Part shown: one piece after another, positions 24,500-33,336 of the stretch
Layout: every line of letters begins with the position of its first letter
Numbering within the stretch: position 1 is the first letter of the stretch
Assembly: GCA_017854585.1 (NCBI GenBank)
Contig: JAFMHK010000009.1
Location: forward strand, 1 to 64,000
Reading direction: 5' to 3'
DNA from: Paracoccaceae bacterium
Lineage (GTDB): Bacteria > Pseudomonadota > Alphaproteobacteria > Rhodobacterales > Rhodobacteraceae
DNA length: 64,000 nt
The notes under the pieces: generated by a model
Told to the model about the DNA's origin: nothing
What the model saw: only the letters and a program-made list of their open reading frames with translations
Databases searched by the model: none
Translations under genes and position numbers: made by a program

Positions 24500-25474
24500 A
24501 TGACCGATCACATCCGATGGGGTATTCTGGGCGCTGCGGATTTCGCGCAGCGCGTGATGACCCCCGCCATCAATGAGGCGGCGCGCGGTCGCCTTGTGGC
24601 GATCGCCTCGCGGACACCGGCGAAGGCGGCGCCTTTCGTGGCGCAGAGCCCGGGCCTGCGGGTGCATGACAGTTACGAGGCGCTTTTGGCCGATCCCGAT
24701 ATCGACGCGGTCTACATCCCGTTGCCCAACAGCATGCATGTGGAATGGTCCATTCGCGCGGTCGAGGCGGGCAAGGCGGTGTTGTGCGAAAAGCCGATTG
24801 CCATGCACGAGGCGGAATTTGACGATCTGATTGCCGCGCGGGACCGCACCGGCAAGATGCTGGTCGAAGGCTGGATGCCGGCGTTCCATCCACAATGGAC
24901 CGCGATCCGGGATTTGATCGCAGGCGGTGAGATCGGCGATCTGCATACGGTCACCAGCACGTTTTCCTTTGGCCTGCATGATGCGGGCAATATTCGCAAC
25001 ACCGTTGACATGGGTGGCGGCGCGTTGCGCGATATCGGGGTTTATCCGATCGGCACCTTCCGCTTTGCCACCGGTCTTGAGCCGACCGTTGTCTGGGCCG
25101 ATGCGGTATGGGATCGCGGGATCGATGCGTCGGCTTGGGTGCAGGCGCGTGCCGGGGACGTGCGGTTCGCGTTCCACCTGTCGATGCGGACGACCCGGCA
25201 GCAGGCCATGGCGTTCGAGGGGACAAAGGGCACCATCCGCGTTGCGGCGCCTTTCAACGCCGGAATAATCGGTCAGGCCGATGTGACGGTGTTGCGCGAA
25301 GGTCGCGACGAGATGGTTCTGCGGTTTCCCACGGCGCGGCAATACGTTGCGCAGTTGGAGGCATTTCACGACACCGTGCTGGACGGCGCGCCCTATGCCT
25401 GCCCGTTGGAGTTTTCGCGTGGAACACAGGCGATGATCGATGCGGTGTTTACGGCCTTGGGCCCGCCAGCATAG
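24500..25474 (+). CDS. Gfo/Idh/MocA family NAD(P)-dependent oxidoreductase
   Basis: The 324-residue protein has the Rossmann start IRWGILGAADFA, the DAVYIPLPNSMHVEW segment and the EKP motif of the family (LCEKPIAMHEAEF), where Lys is catalytic, followed by the C-terminal sheet domain (NTVDMGGGALRDIGVYPIG). Members oxidise or reduce sugar-like or dihydrodiol substrates; the substrate cannot be told. GGAGG lies 6 bases before the ATG. No functionally linked neighbour is obvious. Confidence 0.9.
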   Translation: MTDHIRWGILGAADFAQRVMTPAINEAARGRLVAIASRTPAKAAPFVAQSPGLRVHDSYEALLADPDIDAVYIPLPNSMHVEWSIRAVEAGKAVLCEKPIAMHEAEFDDLIAARDRTGKMLVEGWMPAFHPQWTAIRDLIAGGEIGDLHTVTSTFSFGLHDAGNIRNTVDMGGGALRDIGVYPIGTFRFATGLEPTVVWADAVWDRGIDASAWVQARAGDVRFAFHLSMRTTRQQAMAFEGTKGTIRVAAPFNAGIIGQADVTVLREGRDEMVLRFPTARQYVAQLEAFHDTVLDGAPYACPLEFSRGTQAMIDAVFTALGPPA

Positions 25475-25511
25475 GGTGATGTATAAATTCTTCCTCAACG
25501 GAGCCAGATGA

Positions 25512-25820
25512 ATGGCGCGCAATGACGATGATAACGTGGACGGTCGCCTGCGCGGTGAGCAGGGCCCAGATCACGAACGAGACAGCATGCCGATGCGGTT
25601 GCTTTACGTGATCTTGATCGCCTTGATGCTCAGCCTTGCGCAGACTGCGCTGACGGCGATCACGGTGATCCAGTTCATCGTGATGTTGGTCAATACCGGA
25701 GAGCGCAATCAGCGTTTGGCGGACTTTGGCACCGATCTGGGGATCTGGATGGCCAAGGCCGCGCGCTATATGGTGGCGGCCAGTGATGTGAAGCCATGGC
25801 CGTGGACCGAGTTGGATTAA
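25512..25820 (+). CDS. DUF4389 membrane protein
   Basis: The 102-residue product has a charged N-terminal tail of about 27 residues, a hydrophobic helix (about 28-50) and a second apolar stretch (ITVIQFIVMLV) followed by the conserved GERNQRLADFG segment. This fits DUF4389, a membrane family of unknown function. GGAG at 25500-25503 is 8 bases from the ATG. Confidence 0.75.
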   Translation: MARNDDDNVDGRLRGEQGPDHERDSMPMRLLYVILIALMLSLAQTALTAITVIQFIVMLVNTGERNQRLADFGTDLGIWMAKAARYMVAASDVKPWPWTELD

Positions 25821-25943
25821 CCCTGCCATTGCCCACCCCCGCGCGCCTTTGACCAACGGTCTCCAAGCGCGCAGACTGCGGGGTCTGCGGTGTGGATGTG
25901 ACGGCGCGCAGGGCGTGGTGACGCATAGGTGGAGGGGAACGGC

Positions 25944-26213
25944 ATGGCGGGTGGATGGACACGCGATGGTGCGGTGCAGGACCAGATCGATGCATCAATC
26001 AAGGATGAACTGGCCCGGATGAAGGCCCGCAAGGGGCCGGTTGGCGAGAGCCTGACCCATTGCGCGGATTGCGAAGACCCGATCCCCGAATCCCGGCGGC
26101 TGGCAGTGCCGGGGGTCAAGGTGTGCGTGGATTGCGCCCGGGAGCGGGATGGCGCGCGCGTTGCGCGCGGCGGCATCAACCGGCGCGGATCGAAAGATAG
26201 TCAGTTGAAGTGA
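25944..26213 (+). CDS. DksA/TraR family C4 zinc-finger protein
   Basis: The 89-residue protein carries a C-x2-C...C-x2-C zinc finger: CADCEDPIPESRR, then VCVDCARE. It lacks the long N-terminal coiled coil of full DksA, so it resembles the short TraR-like proteins that bind the RNA polymerase secondary channel. GGAGGGG immediately upstream selects ATG 25944 over an in-frame GTG at 25929. A hairpin without a T run (GGCAGGCC/GGCCTGCC, 26216-26238) follows the stop and may serve the convergent gene pair. Confidence 0.8.
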   Translation: MAGGWTRDGAVQDQIDASIKDELARMKARKGPVGESLTHCADCEDPIPESRRLAVPGVKVCVDCARERDGARVARGGINRRGSKDSQLK

Positions 26214-26292
26214 CGGGCAGGCCCGACGGTGGCCTGCCGCGACCGGGGCTATGCCTTGTGCCGTTGCCCGCCCTTCAGATGGCCGCCTTGCG

Positions 26293-26748
26293 TCACATCG
26301 CGTCAAGCGTGGACATGAGCAGGCTTTCGATCTTGTCGATCGGGTGGTTTGTGAGCGTCTTGGGGATTTCGGCAAGGACGGCGTCGATCGTCGCTGCCGA
26401 CAGCTTTGGGCGCAGTTCTCCAAGCACGGCAGGTGGGGCGAAGATCACCAAGCTGGAAAAGGCCCCGTCTTTCCGCGCGCCATTGAGAATTGCGGCGATT
26501 TCCTCGGCAAACTTGTCTTCGGCCAGTTGGTGCCAGTCGGTTTCCGCCAATCCGGCACGACGCCCGCCCGGCGCAGAATGAGGCCGACCGGGCCGATCGG
26601 TGCCCTGCAACCGGCTGGCGGGATTGAACAGGGCCTCTTGCCGGATGACGTTCAGGTCATAATTCCGGTCATCCAGATCATTGCGTAGAAACAGCGCCTT
26701 CCTGCCATCCGCAACCAGAACCCAAGCCCCTTTTTCAAGTTTTATCAT
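26293..26748 (-). CDS. host-attachment-type protein (Host_attach/baeRF family)
   Basis: The 151-residue protein begins MIKLEKGAWVLVADGRKALF and ends with a helix-rich part containing LVIFAPPAVLGELRPKLS and AEIPKTLTNHP. This pattern belongs to the family annotated as required for attachment to host cells, related to archaeo-eukaryotic release factor (eRF1) domains. The name comes from a plant-associated bacterium and says little about function. GGGAAA lies 7 bases before ATG 26748. It ends convergent with the zinc-finger gene. Confidence 0.75.
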   Translation of the reverse strand: MIKLEKGAWVLVADGRKALFLRNDLDDRNYDLNVIRQEALFNPASRLQGTDRPGRPHSAPGGRRAGLAETDWHQLAEDKFAEEIAAILNGARKDGAFSSLVIFAPPAVLGELRPKLSAATIDAVLAEIPKTLTNHPIDKIESLLMSTLDAM

Positions 26749-26910
26749 CGCATTTCCCAATCGCTACGTGAAACATGGGAATTGTGGCACGACTTCCGAT
26801 CCGGCGCCTTGAGAGTCATCAAGACGGGGAAAAACATGTTGGCGGACCCGAAGGCTTGGGCGCCGTCGCAGCTGGCCTGAAGCGCGGCATGGGATGTGGC
26901 GTTAAACGCG

Positions 26911-26946
26911 CGCGCCGCGCCCCGCAGTTGATTGGGGCGCGGCGCG
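26911..26946 (-). terminator. strong hairpin terminator downstream of pepF
   Basis: CGCGCCGCGCCCC (26911-26923) pairs perfectly over 13 bp with GGGGCGCGGCGCG (26934-26946) around a ten-base loop. On the minus strand it follows the pepF stop codon by 26 bases; the T stretch after it is short (TTT), so termination may be partly structural. Confidence 0.65.
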
Positions 26947-26972
26947 GCGGTCATTTCCGCACTTGGGGGCGA

Positions 26973-28799
26973 TTATTCCTCCATCGCCTCCAGTTCGTCG
27001 ATGAAGCCCTCGATCATGGAAAGGCCCTTGTCCCAGAACGCGGGGTCCGAGGCATCAAGACCGAAGGGGGCCAGAAGTTCCTTGTGGTGCTTGGACCCAC
27101 CCGCCTTGAGCATGTCGAAGTACTTCTCCTCGAAACCGGGCGCGCCTTCCTCGTAGACCGCATAGAGCGCGTTTACCAAGCCGTCGCCAAAGGCATAGGC
27201 ATAGACGTAGAACGGCGAGTGCACGAAGTGCGGGATGTAGGCCCAGAATGTTTCATAGCCGTCCATGAAATTGAACACCGGCCCGAGGCTTTCGGCCTGC
27301 ACCGACATCCACAGCGCATTGATGTCATCGGGGGTCAGTTCGCCCGCGCGCCGCGCCGCATGCAGTTTGCATTCGAAATCGTAGAACGCGATCTGGCGGA
27401 CGACGGTGTTGATCATGTCCTCTACCTTGCCTGCCAGCATCACCTTGCGCTGCGCGGTGTCCTTGGCCCCGGCCAGCATCTTGCGGAAGGTCAGCATTTC
27501 GCCGAACACGGATGCGGTTTCGGCCAGAGTGAGGGGGGTCGAGGACAGCAATTCGCCCTGATCGGCTGCCAGACGTTGATGCACGCCGTGGCCAAGTTCA
27601 TGCGCCAAGGTCATCACGTCGCGTGGTTTGCCCAGATAGTTCAGCATCACGTAGGGGTGGACATCGGACACCGTTGGATGGGCGAAGGCACCGGGCGCCT
27701 TGCCTTCCTTGACGCCCGCATCGATCCAGCCATCGGTAAAGAAAGGCTTTGCAAGGTCCGCCATGCGCGGGTCGAAGTCTGCGTAGGCGTCCATCACTGT
27801 CTTGCGCGCCTCGTCCCAGCCGACAAGGCGCTTGTCCTCCATCGGCAGGGGGGCGTTGCGGTCCCAGACCTCAAGCGTGTCAAGACCCAGCCACTTGGCT
27901 TTCAAGGCGTAATAGCGATGCGACAGGCGCGGGTAGGCTGCGACCACGGCATTGCGCAGGGCTTCGACCACCTCGGGTTCCACCTGATTGGACAGGTGAC
28001 GCGCCGTTTGCGGGGTCGGCAGGCCGCGCCAGCGATCCTCGACCTCTTTCTCTTTGGTCAGGGTGTTGTGGACGCGGGCAAAAAGCGGCAAGCGCTCGCC
28101 AAATGTCTCGGTCAGGGCGCGGGCGCCGGCTTCGCGCTTGTCGCGGTCGGAGTCGGTCAGCAGGTTCAGCGTCGCCTCGATGCCAAGGCTGTCACCGTCG
28201 ACCTCGAAGGTGAGCCCGGCGATGGTTTCATCGAACAGACGGTTCCACGCCGCAGAGCCCACCACCGATTGATCGTGCAGGAATCTCTCAAGCTCATCGG
28301 ACAGCTGATAGGGCTTCATTGCGCGCATCCGGTCGAACACGGGCTTGTAGCGGGCAAGGGCCGCGTTTTCCGACAGGCGCGCGGCATATGTGGCATCGTC
28401 GATGCGGTTGAATTCGAGGCTGAAAAACACAAGCGGTGTGGTGAATGTGGTGACCTTGTCCTGCATGTCGGACATGAATTTCGCGCGGTCGGGGTTCGTG
28501 GTTTGCTGGTAATAGCGCAGGCCCGCAAAGGACATGATGCGCCCGGCAATCAGGTCGATCTTTTCGTAGCGCTGCACGCATTCCAGCAGCCCCTCGGCAT
28601 CCAGATCGGCCAGCTTGCCCTCGTAATCCGCCGCGAATGCGGCGCAGGTGGTTTCAAGCCATTCGAGGTCTTGTTTGATCTGGGGGGCATCGGGGGCGGT
28701 GTAAAGATCGCTGAGATCCCATTCCGGCAGGTCGCCAAGTGATTTTCCCCCTTTGTCAGAGGACACATCGCGGACAGGAAAGGGCAGGGAAAATTTCAT
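26973..28799 (-). CDS. pepF: M3 family oligoendopeptidase (PepF)
   Basis: This zinc metallopeptidase cleaves short cytoplasmic peptides. The 608-residue chain contains the HEXXH motif as AHELGHGVHQ (HELGH at 400-404) and downstream the TASVFGEML segment that supplies the third zinc ligand Glu. The N-terminal helical half (WDLSDLYTAPDAP, FAGLRYYQQTTNPDRAKF) is typical of PepF. AAGG 7 bases upstream favours ATG 28799 over the in-frame codon at 28832. It is monocistronic, with a strong hairpin after the stop. Confidence 0.95.
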   Translation of the reverse strand: MKFSLPFPVRDVSSDKGGKSLGDLPEWDLSDLYTAPDAPQIKQDLEWLETTCAAFAADYEGKLADLDAEGLLECVQRYEKIDLIAGRIMSFAGLRYYQQTTNPDRAKFMSDMQDKVTTFTTPLVFFSLEFNRIDDATYAARLSENAALARYKPVFDRMRAMKPYQLSDELERFLHDQSVVGSAAWNRLFDETIAGLTFEVDGDSLGIEATLNLLTDSDRDKREAGARALTETFGERLPLFARVHNTLTKEKEVEDRWRGLPTPQTARHLSNQVEPEVVEALRNAVVAAYPRLSHRYYALKAKWLGLDTLEVWDRNAPLPMEDKRLVGWDEARKTVMDAYADFDPRMADLAKPFFTDGWIDAGVKEGKAPGAFAHPTVSDVHPYVMLNYLGKPRDVMTLAHELGHGVHQRLAADQGELLSSTPLTLAETASVFGEMLTFRKMLAGAKDTAQRKVMLAGKVEDMINTVVRQIAFYDFECKLHAARRAGELTPDDINALWMSVQAESLGPVFNFMDGYETFWAYIPHFVHSPFYVYAYAFGDGLVNALYAVYEEGAPGFEEKYFDMLKAGGSKHHKELLAPFGLDASDPAFWDKGLSMIEGFIDELEAMEE

Positions 28800-28953
28800 C
28801 GGGCAACCTTCGGGTTTGATCAACAGTTGCACCAGATATGGCCCTGCAACGGTCCACCCTCAACCCCGCAGGCATGCCATCTGCGGGTGATCGGCCGCAA
28901 CATGTGCGAAAAAACAGAAAATCGTCGATCACGGCGGGCGAAAGGGTGACCGG

Positions 28954-29307
28954 CTAGAGCTCGACCTCGTTTCCGTCCTGGGGGTCCGGAAGGTCGTCCA
29001 ACGGAGGGGCATCGGGGCTGCGACGGATGATGATGTCGCCGTTGGGCAGCCGTTCGGGAAGCTCGTATGCCCCCAGATCTTCCACCAGCAACGACAGCCG
29101 TTCGAAGAATGGCAGCATTTCCTCTTCGAAGAACGGGCGGGCCTCTTCGAGCATGGGGCGCATTTCGTCCATCAGCCCTTCCAACATCATTCCGAAGCCT
29201 TCGGAAAACATGTCGAAGCCCTCGCCAATGTCGCCGTCGCTGTCTTGCGCCGACGCGGGCGCGGCAAGGACAAGGGCAAGGGCGGTGGCGGCGACAATCG
29301 TTTTCAT
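28954..29307 (-). CDS. secreted acidic protein, conserved hypothetical
   Basis: The 117-residue protein has a signal peptide (residues 1 to about 20, APASAQ), then an acidic helix rich in Glu, Met and Phe (EEARPFFEEEMLPFFERL) and a C-terminal segment LPNGDIIIRRSPD. The same layout recurs in Rhodobacteraceae proteins that databases often label AAA+ ATPase, but no Walker motif exists here. It follows the EEP hydrolase gene by 31 bases on the same strand. Confidence 0.6.
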   Translation of the reverse strand: MKTIVAATALALVLAAPASAQDSDGDIGEGFDMFSEGFGMMLEGLMDEMRPMLEEARPFFEEEMLPFFERLSLLVEDLGAYELPERLPNGDIIIRRSPDAPPLDDLPDPQDGNEVEL

Positions 29308-29338
29308 GACTTGCATATAGGCGGCTTCGGCATCGATT

Positions 29339-30373
29339 TTAAGTCTTTGTTCCAAGGTCGAGCGTGACGGGAAAATGATCGGACGCGGTCAATAGGGCAT
29401 CGCGCAGGGGGGCGTCGCGCCAGCATTCGGGATCATCGAACGGGTGCCAGATACGCCAGTGCTGGGCCAAGGGGCGCAGTGGCGGCGAGACCATGATGTA
29501 ATCCAGCAGCGCCGACAGGAAACGCTTTTCTTCGTGGATATAGAACCGTGCGGTGGTGTGTTGGGCGGCCAGACGCCGCTGCAGGGCGCTGGCGGCATGG
29601 GGATCGTAGAGTTGCGCCTCGGGCGGGGAGGCGGTTCCCAGAACGATCTCGACCCCTGAGCGGCCAAACAGTTTTTCGTATTCATCAAGGCCGGGACCAT
29701 CGTTCAGATCACCCAGAACGATCAGTCGGTCGCCCGCCGCCAGATGCTGGTCGATCCGGGCGCGCAGCCAGATGCATTGGGCCAGTTGCTTGCGCCGGTT
29801 GGCAATGGCAAGGCGCATGACATCGGCCCGGTTGCGCGCGCCATGCGGGGCCTTGGATTTCACGTGACACCCGATCAGTCGCAGGGGGCCGATGGGCGTT
29901 TCCAACGCGGCCTCGAGCGGGGGTTTGGAAAAGGTGATCACGTCCTCGGTCGCGTCGATATCCAGATCCAGACGGAACACACCATCGAACCGGGGAGCAT
30001 CGTGGCTGCCCTGCGGGCCGGTAATCTCGCCCAAGGGATTGTGACGGGCCTTGATGATGTCGGGGTCGTAAAGCAGGATCAATTCCTGCTGCGTGTCGTT
30101 GGGAAAGCCGATGAGCGCTTTGCGCGCGCGCAAACCGGCATGCGCGGCGAACGTTTCCATCGCCACGATGCCGTCGCGATGCCGCGAGCCGTCTGGCGCT
30201 TCGACAACCAGCACGGCATCGGCATCAAGGGTGCGGAACACGGTTGTCAGGGCCGCGATCTGGTCGGCGCGGGTCACATCCCGCCGCCCGGACCAGCCGC
30301 CATCGTTCAACAACTGCCCGTCGTCGTCAAAGAGGTTCGCGAACCATTCCACATTGTAGGTGGCGATCCGCAT
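29339..30373 (-). CDS. endonuclease/exonuclease/phosphatase (EEP) superfamily hydrolase
   Basis: The 344-residue protein has all the superfamily blocks in order: ATYNVEWF at the start, ADAVLVVEAPDGSR with the metal-binding Glu, CHVKSKAP, VLGDLNDGPG with the catalytic Asp/Asn, and the C-terminal SDHFPVTLDL with the His. It should cleave phosphodiesters or phosphomonoesters, substrate unknown. No signal peptide is seen. Its ATG lies 7 bases after the TerB/DnaJ stop codon, so the two are in one operon. Confidence 0.88.
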   Translation of the reverse strand: MRIATYNVEWFANLFDDDGQLLNDGGWSGRRDVTRADQIAALTTVFRTLDADAVLVVEAPDGSRHRDGIVAMETFAAHAGLRARKALIGFPNDTQQELILLYDPDIIKARHNPLGEITGPQGSHDAPRFDGVFRLDLDIDATEDVITFSKPPLEAALETPIGPLRLIGCHVKSKAPHGARNRADVMRLAIANRRKQLAQCIWLRARIDQHLAAGDRLIVLGDLNDGPGLDEYEKLFGRSGVEIVLGTASPPEAQLYDPHAASALQRRLAAQHTTARFYIHEEKRFLSALLDYIMVSPPLRPLAQHWRIWHPFDDPECWRDAPLRDALLTASDHFPVTLDLGTKT

Positions 30374-30379
30374 CGGGGG

Positions 30380-31063
30380 TCAGTTCCCGTTTTGCGCGGA
30401 GATTTCATCCCACGCGCGGTTGATGGCGACAAGGCGGCGTTCGGCAAGCTTTATCGCCTCGGCGGGCAGGCCGCGCGCCATCAATTGATCTGGGTGGGTG
30501 CTGCGAACCTCGGCCTTCCAGGCTGCGCGGATCTCGTCTTGCGACATGGTGGGGTCGACGCCAAGCACGGCATAGGGATCAGGCGGGGCATCGGGCACGT
30601 AGGAGGCGCGGAGGCGGTGGAACTGACGCGGGGGGATGGCAAAGATATCGGCCACGCGGGTCAGGAACGCATCTTCCGCCGGGTGGTATTCACCATCTGC
30701 GGTCGCGATGTGAAACAACCCCTCCATCAGATCCGAGAGCGCCGCGCTGCCGTCGTTGAACATTGCGGCGATGCGGGTGGCGTATTCCTCGAAGCCGGCG
30801 ACGTCTTCGCGGGCCATGTTGAACACGCGGGCGGCTGCTTTTTCATCCTCGGGCGCGATATGGAACACTTCGCGGAAGGCGGTGACCTCATCACGGGTGA
30901 CCAGACCGTCGGCCTTGGCCATTTTGGCAGACAGGGCGATGACGGCGATGGTGAACGCCACAGAGCGTTCGGGCGACGCGCGCAAGCGATCGAAGACGGA
31001 GGCAAGACCTTCGCCCTTTGCAAGTGCGGAAAGCGCGTCGGATATGCGGGACCAGAGCGACAT
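30380..31063 (-). CDS. TerB-DnaJ domain protein (DjlA-like)
   Basis: The 227-residue protein has an N-terminal TerB-like helical domain (about 30-150: FTIAVIALSAKMAKADGLV, then GLFHIATADGEYHPAEDAFL) and a C-terminal J-domain (about 160-225: DPYAVLGVDPTMSQDEIRAAW) with the HPD motif in STHPDQLMARG. This is the DjlA layout without a membrane anchor. It should stimulate a DnaK-type chaperone. ATG 31063, with AAGGG upstream, starts the conserved sequence; the frame runs open further to 31648 but without coding character. Confidence 0.9.
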   Translation of the reverse strand: MSLWSRISDALSALAKGEGLASVFDRLRASPERSVAFTIAVIALSAKMAKADGLVTRDEVTAFREVFHIAPEDEKAAARVFNMAREDVAGFEEYATRIAAMFNDGSAALSDLMEGLFHIATADGEYHPAEDAFLTRVADIFAIPPRQFHRLRASYVPDAPPDPYAVLGVDPTMSQDEIRAAWKAEVRSTHPDQLMARGLPAEAIKLAERRLVAINRAWDEISAQNGN

Positions 31064-31095
31064 GGGAGCCCTTCTAGCCGCCCGCGCCCAAGATG

Positions 31096-31566
31096 TCAGA
31101 GTATTTTCTGCATCAAGATCAGATCGTGCCATCGACCGAATTTCCAGCCCACCTGCGACAGGCGGCCAACCTGCGTGTAGCCCATGGCGTCGTGGAAGGC
31201 GGCGGCGGCCTCGTTTTCGCCAGCGATGCCCGCGATCAGGTGCTGGACGCCCGCCTGCCGCGCGTGGCGTTCCAAGGCCTGCAACAGAGCTTTGCCAAGG
31301 CCCTGACCGCGTGCGTCCTCGGCCAGATGGATGGAATGTTCCATCGTGTATGCATAGCCGGGACCGGCGCGAAACGGGGCGTAGGTGGCAAAACCGGCCA
31401 CCCGCCCGCCGCGTTCGATGACGAGGAAGGGCTGTTGGCCCATCGCCTCGGCCACGGCCTGCGCGGTCTTTTCGGTGGTGGTGAACGTGGCGGTTGTATC
31501 TCGGATGATCCGGTTCCAGATCAACGCGATAGGCAGTGCATCGATTGGCCGGGTCTGGCGGATCAC
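31096..31566 (-). CDS. GNAT acetyltransferase, phosphinothricin acetyltransferase-like
   Basis: The 156-residue protein begins IRQTRPIDALPIALIWNRII and carries YTMEHSIHLAEDARGQGLGKALL, the V-x-V-x-x-x-x-R/Q-G-x-G acetyl-CoA loop as seen in the Bar/Pat subgroup, followed by IAGIAGENEAAAAFHDAMGY. The substrate may be an amino-acid analogue, not proven. It starts with GTG 31566, which overlaps the stop of the upstream VOC gene (GTGA). Confidence 0.88.
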   Translation of the reverse strand: MIRQTRPIDALPIALIWNRIIRDTTATFTTTEKTAQAVAEAMGQQPFLVIERGGRVAGFATYAPFRAGPGYAYTMEHSIHLAEDARGQGLGKALLQALERHARQAGVQHLIAGIAGENEAAAAFHDAMGYTQVGRLSQVGWKFGRWHDLILMQKIL

Positions 31567-32177
31567 AGGGTGACAGGGCCCGACGGGGTCGCAAAGGTTG
31601 CGCGGATGGCCGGGGTGTCGCCCGCCACGATGACCAGCCGGGGGTCATCGATCAACGGGGCAAGGGTCGCCTGCAGGGCGTCCGCGTCGGGTGAGATCAG
31701 GTGCAGAGCCGACAGCCGCACCCCCGCATCGGCCAGCCGCGGCGCGGGATGGGCGGTGCCGTTCCATTGGATAAGTGCGGGAAACAGGCCGCCAAAAGGC
31801 AGCTTGCCATCGGTCGGGATGGCCATGCGCCAGCTGAGGTCGCCGCGGGCAAGATCCCACGGTCGGCCCGCACCCTGCGGTGCCGCTTGCAGGGCAAGAT
31901 CAAGGTCGGGGACCCGGCAAATCCAGTTTGTGCAGCGTGCGGGGCCATCGAAGTTGTCCAGATCGAACCAACGCGGCTGGTTTGGGGCGGTCCCTTCGGG
32001 GTCGATGGCGATGACCTCGAGGTATTCATCGGGACCAAGCGACAGAAGACGATTGTGGGTGCCCATGTGCGGATGCACCCCGCCGTTGGCCAGCGGCAGG
32101 CCGAACGCGGCCTCGACATCGGCGGTGCCTGCGGCAAGCGCTGTGGTGGCGATGGCGATGTGATCCAAGCTCAGCAT
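31563..32177 (-). CDS. VOC/glyoxalase-like domain protein
   Basis: The 204-residue protein starts LSLDHIAIATTAL, the first metal-binding His of the vicinal-oxygen-chelate fold, and continues with the pattern of the longer glyoxalase-like domain (HPHMGTHNRLLSLGPDEYLEVIAID). Function within this broad superfamily is open. ATG 32177 begins the conserved strand; there is no clear ribosome binding site. It is coupled to the GNAT gene by a four-base overlap and starts about 100 bases from the divergent PPOX gene. Confidence 0.8.
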   Translation of the reverse strand: MLSLDHIAIATTALAAGTADVEAAFGLPLANGGVHPHMGTHNRLLSLGPDEYLEVIAIDPEGTAPNQPRWFDLDNFDGPARCTNWICRVPDLDLALQAAPQGAGRPWDLARGDLSWRMAIPTDGKLPFGGLFPALIQWNGTAHPAPRLADAGVRLSALHLISPDADALQATLAPLIDDPRLVIVAGDTPAIRATFATPSGPVTL

Positions 32178-32278
32178 GGCATATGGATAGCGTGGCAAAC
32201 GCGCGTCGGGAAGGCTTGGCGGCGGTGATCGGAGGATTTTTGCTTGCATCGGCGGGGGGCGGGGTGGCTGATGATGCG

Positions 32279-32737
32279 ATGAACACGCCCTTTGACCCCC
32301 ATGCGCTGCTGGACGCGCCGCTGATGGCGAATCTCGCTACGATCTGCCCCGATGGCCCCCGCAACGCGCCCATGTGGTTCTTGTGGGAGGCGGGGGTGAT
32401 CTGGCTGCCATCGGATACGCGCGCCAGTTCGGTTGCCCGGATCGCGGATGACCCGCGCGTCGCGGTGGAAATCGTGCGCTTCGAACCCGACACCGGCATT
32501 TTGCTGCATTTAGGCCTGCGTGGGCAGGCAGAAGTTGTGGCAATGGATGCAAACAGGTTCCGGTGTCTGCTGGTGAAATATCTCGGGCCGGATCAGGCGG
32601 GTTGGAATCCTTGGTTCATCGACACGATTGCCCGGATCGACGACCCCAATGGGCGGTTCATCCGACTGTCCCCCGACAGCACATTCACCAACAACGTGTC
32701 GTTCTTTCGCACAGGGCCGGGGCTCGCATGGCCATGA
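32279..32737 (+). CDS. pyridoxamine 5'-phosphate oxidase-type FMN-binding protein
   Basis: The 152-residue protein has the split-barrel pattern of PPOX proteins: LLDAPLMANLATICPDGPRNAPMW at the N-terminus, then VIWLPSDTRASSVARIADDPRVAVEIV. Such proteins bind FMN or F420 and reduce or sense small molecules. GGGGTGG shortly upstream fits ATG 32279. Its end overlaps the start of the cyclo-ligase gene by ten bases. Confidence 0.82.
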   Translation: MNTPFDPHALLDAPLMANLATICPDGPRNAPMWFLWEAGVIWLPSDTRASSVARIADDPRVAVEIVRFEPDTGILLHLGLRGQAEVVAMDANRFRCLLVKYLGPDQAGWNPWFIDTIARIDDPNGRFIRLSPDSTFTNNVSFFRTGPGLAWP

Positions 32738-33282
32738 CGATGCCAGACAAAGCCGCGTTGCGAACCTTGGCCTATGCCGCGCGCAAGCTGGCCCATGCAG
32801 CGGGCGGCGATGCGACGGCGGCCTTGCTGGCCGAGATCGGGCCGGTCACGGGCCATGTCATTTCGGGATACATGCCGATTCGCACCGAAATCAGCCCGCT
32901 GTCCGCGATGGCGGCGTTGGCCACGACAAACCGGATTTGCGTCCCGGTGATCATGGGCAAGGGTCTTCCGCTTTCGTTCAGGGAATGGACGCCCGACGCG
33001 GTGATGGTGGCGGGACCATTTGGGGCGCTGACCCCGGAGACGGGCGATTTTCTGACCCCCGACATCTTGATCGTGCCGCTGGTGGGGTTTGATCGGCATG
33101 CGCAGCGGCTTGGCTATGGCGGCGGGTTCTATGACAGGACGCTTGCGCGTCTGCGCGCCATGGGTCCGGTGCGGGCCATTGGCCTTGCATATCGGGCGCA
33201 GGAACTGCCGCCCCTGCCGATTGAGCCGACGGACCAGCCGCTTGATTGCATCGTGACCGAGCAGGGTGTGATCCGGCCATGA
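32728..33282 (+). CDS. ygfA: 5-formyltetrahydrofolate cyclo-ligase
   Basis: The enzyme converts 5-formyl-THF to 5,10-methenyl-THF with ATP and returns the folate to one-carbon metabolism. The 184-residue chain shows ISGYMPIRTEISP, the LIVPLVGFD strand and the ATP-binding loop RLGYGGGFYDRTL, followed by AYRAQELPPLPIEPTDQPLD. Length and motifs are typical. It starts inside the 3' end of the PPOX gene. Confidence 0.93.
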   Translation: MAMTMPDKAALRTLAYAARKLAHAAGGDATAALLAEIGPVTGHVISGYMPIRTEISPLSAMAALATTNRICVPVIMGKGLPLSFREWTPDAVMVAGPFGALTPETGDFLTPDILIVPLVGFDRHAQRLGYGGGFYDRTLARLRAMGPVRAIGLAYRAQELPPLPIEPTDQPLDCIVTEQGVIRP

Positions 33283-33336
33283 GGGGGTGGAATTGCGCCC
33301 TTGCCCTGTCCCCGCCCGCGTCCTAAGCCGTTCCCC

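Noticed and set aside
26775-28742. Long open frame on the plus strand, opposite pepF
   Set aside because: It is the antisense shadow of the 608-residue PepF gene, which has a complete set of family motifs; its own translation has no recognisable domain.
32600-32727. 6S RNA gene next to the 5-formyl-THF cyclo-ligase gene
   Set aside because: The classical ssrS-ygfA arrangement does not hold here: the upstream space is occupied by the overlapping PPOX gene.
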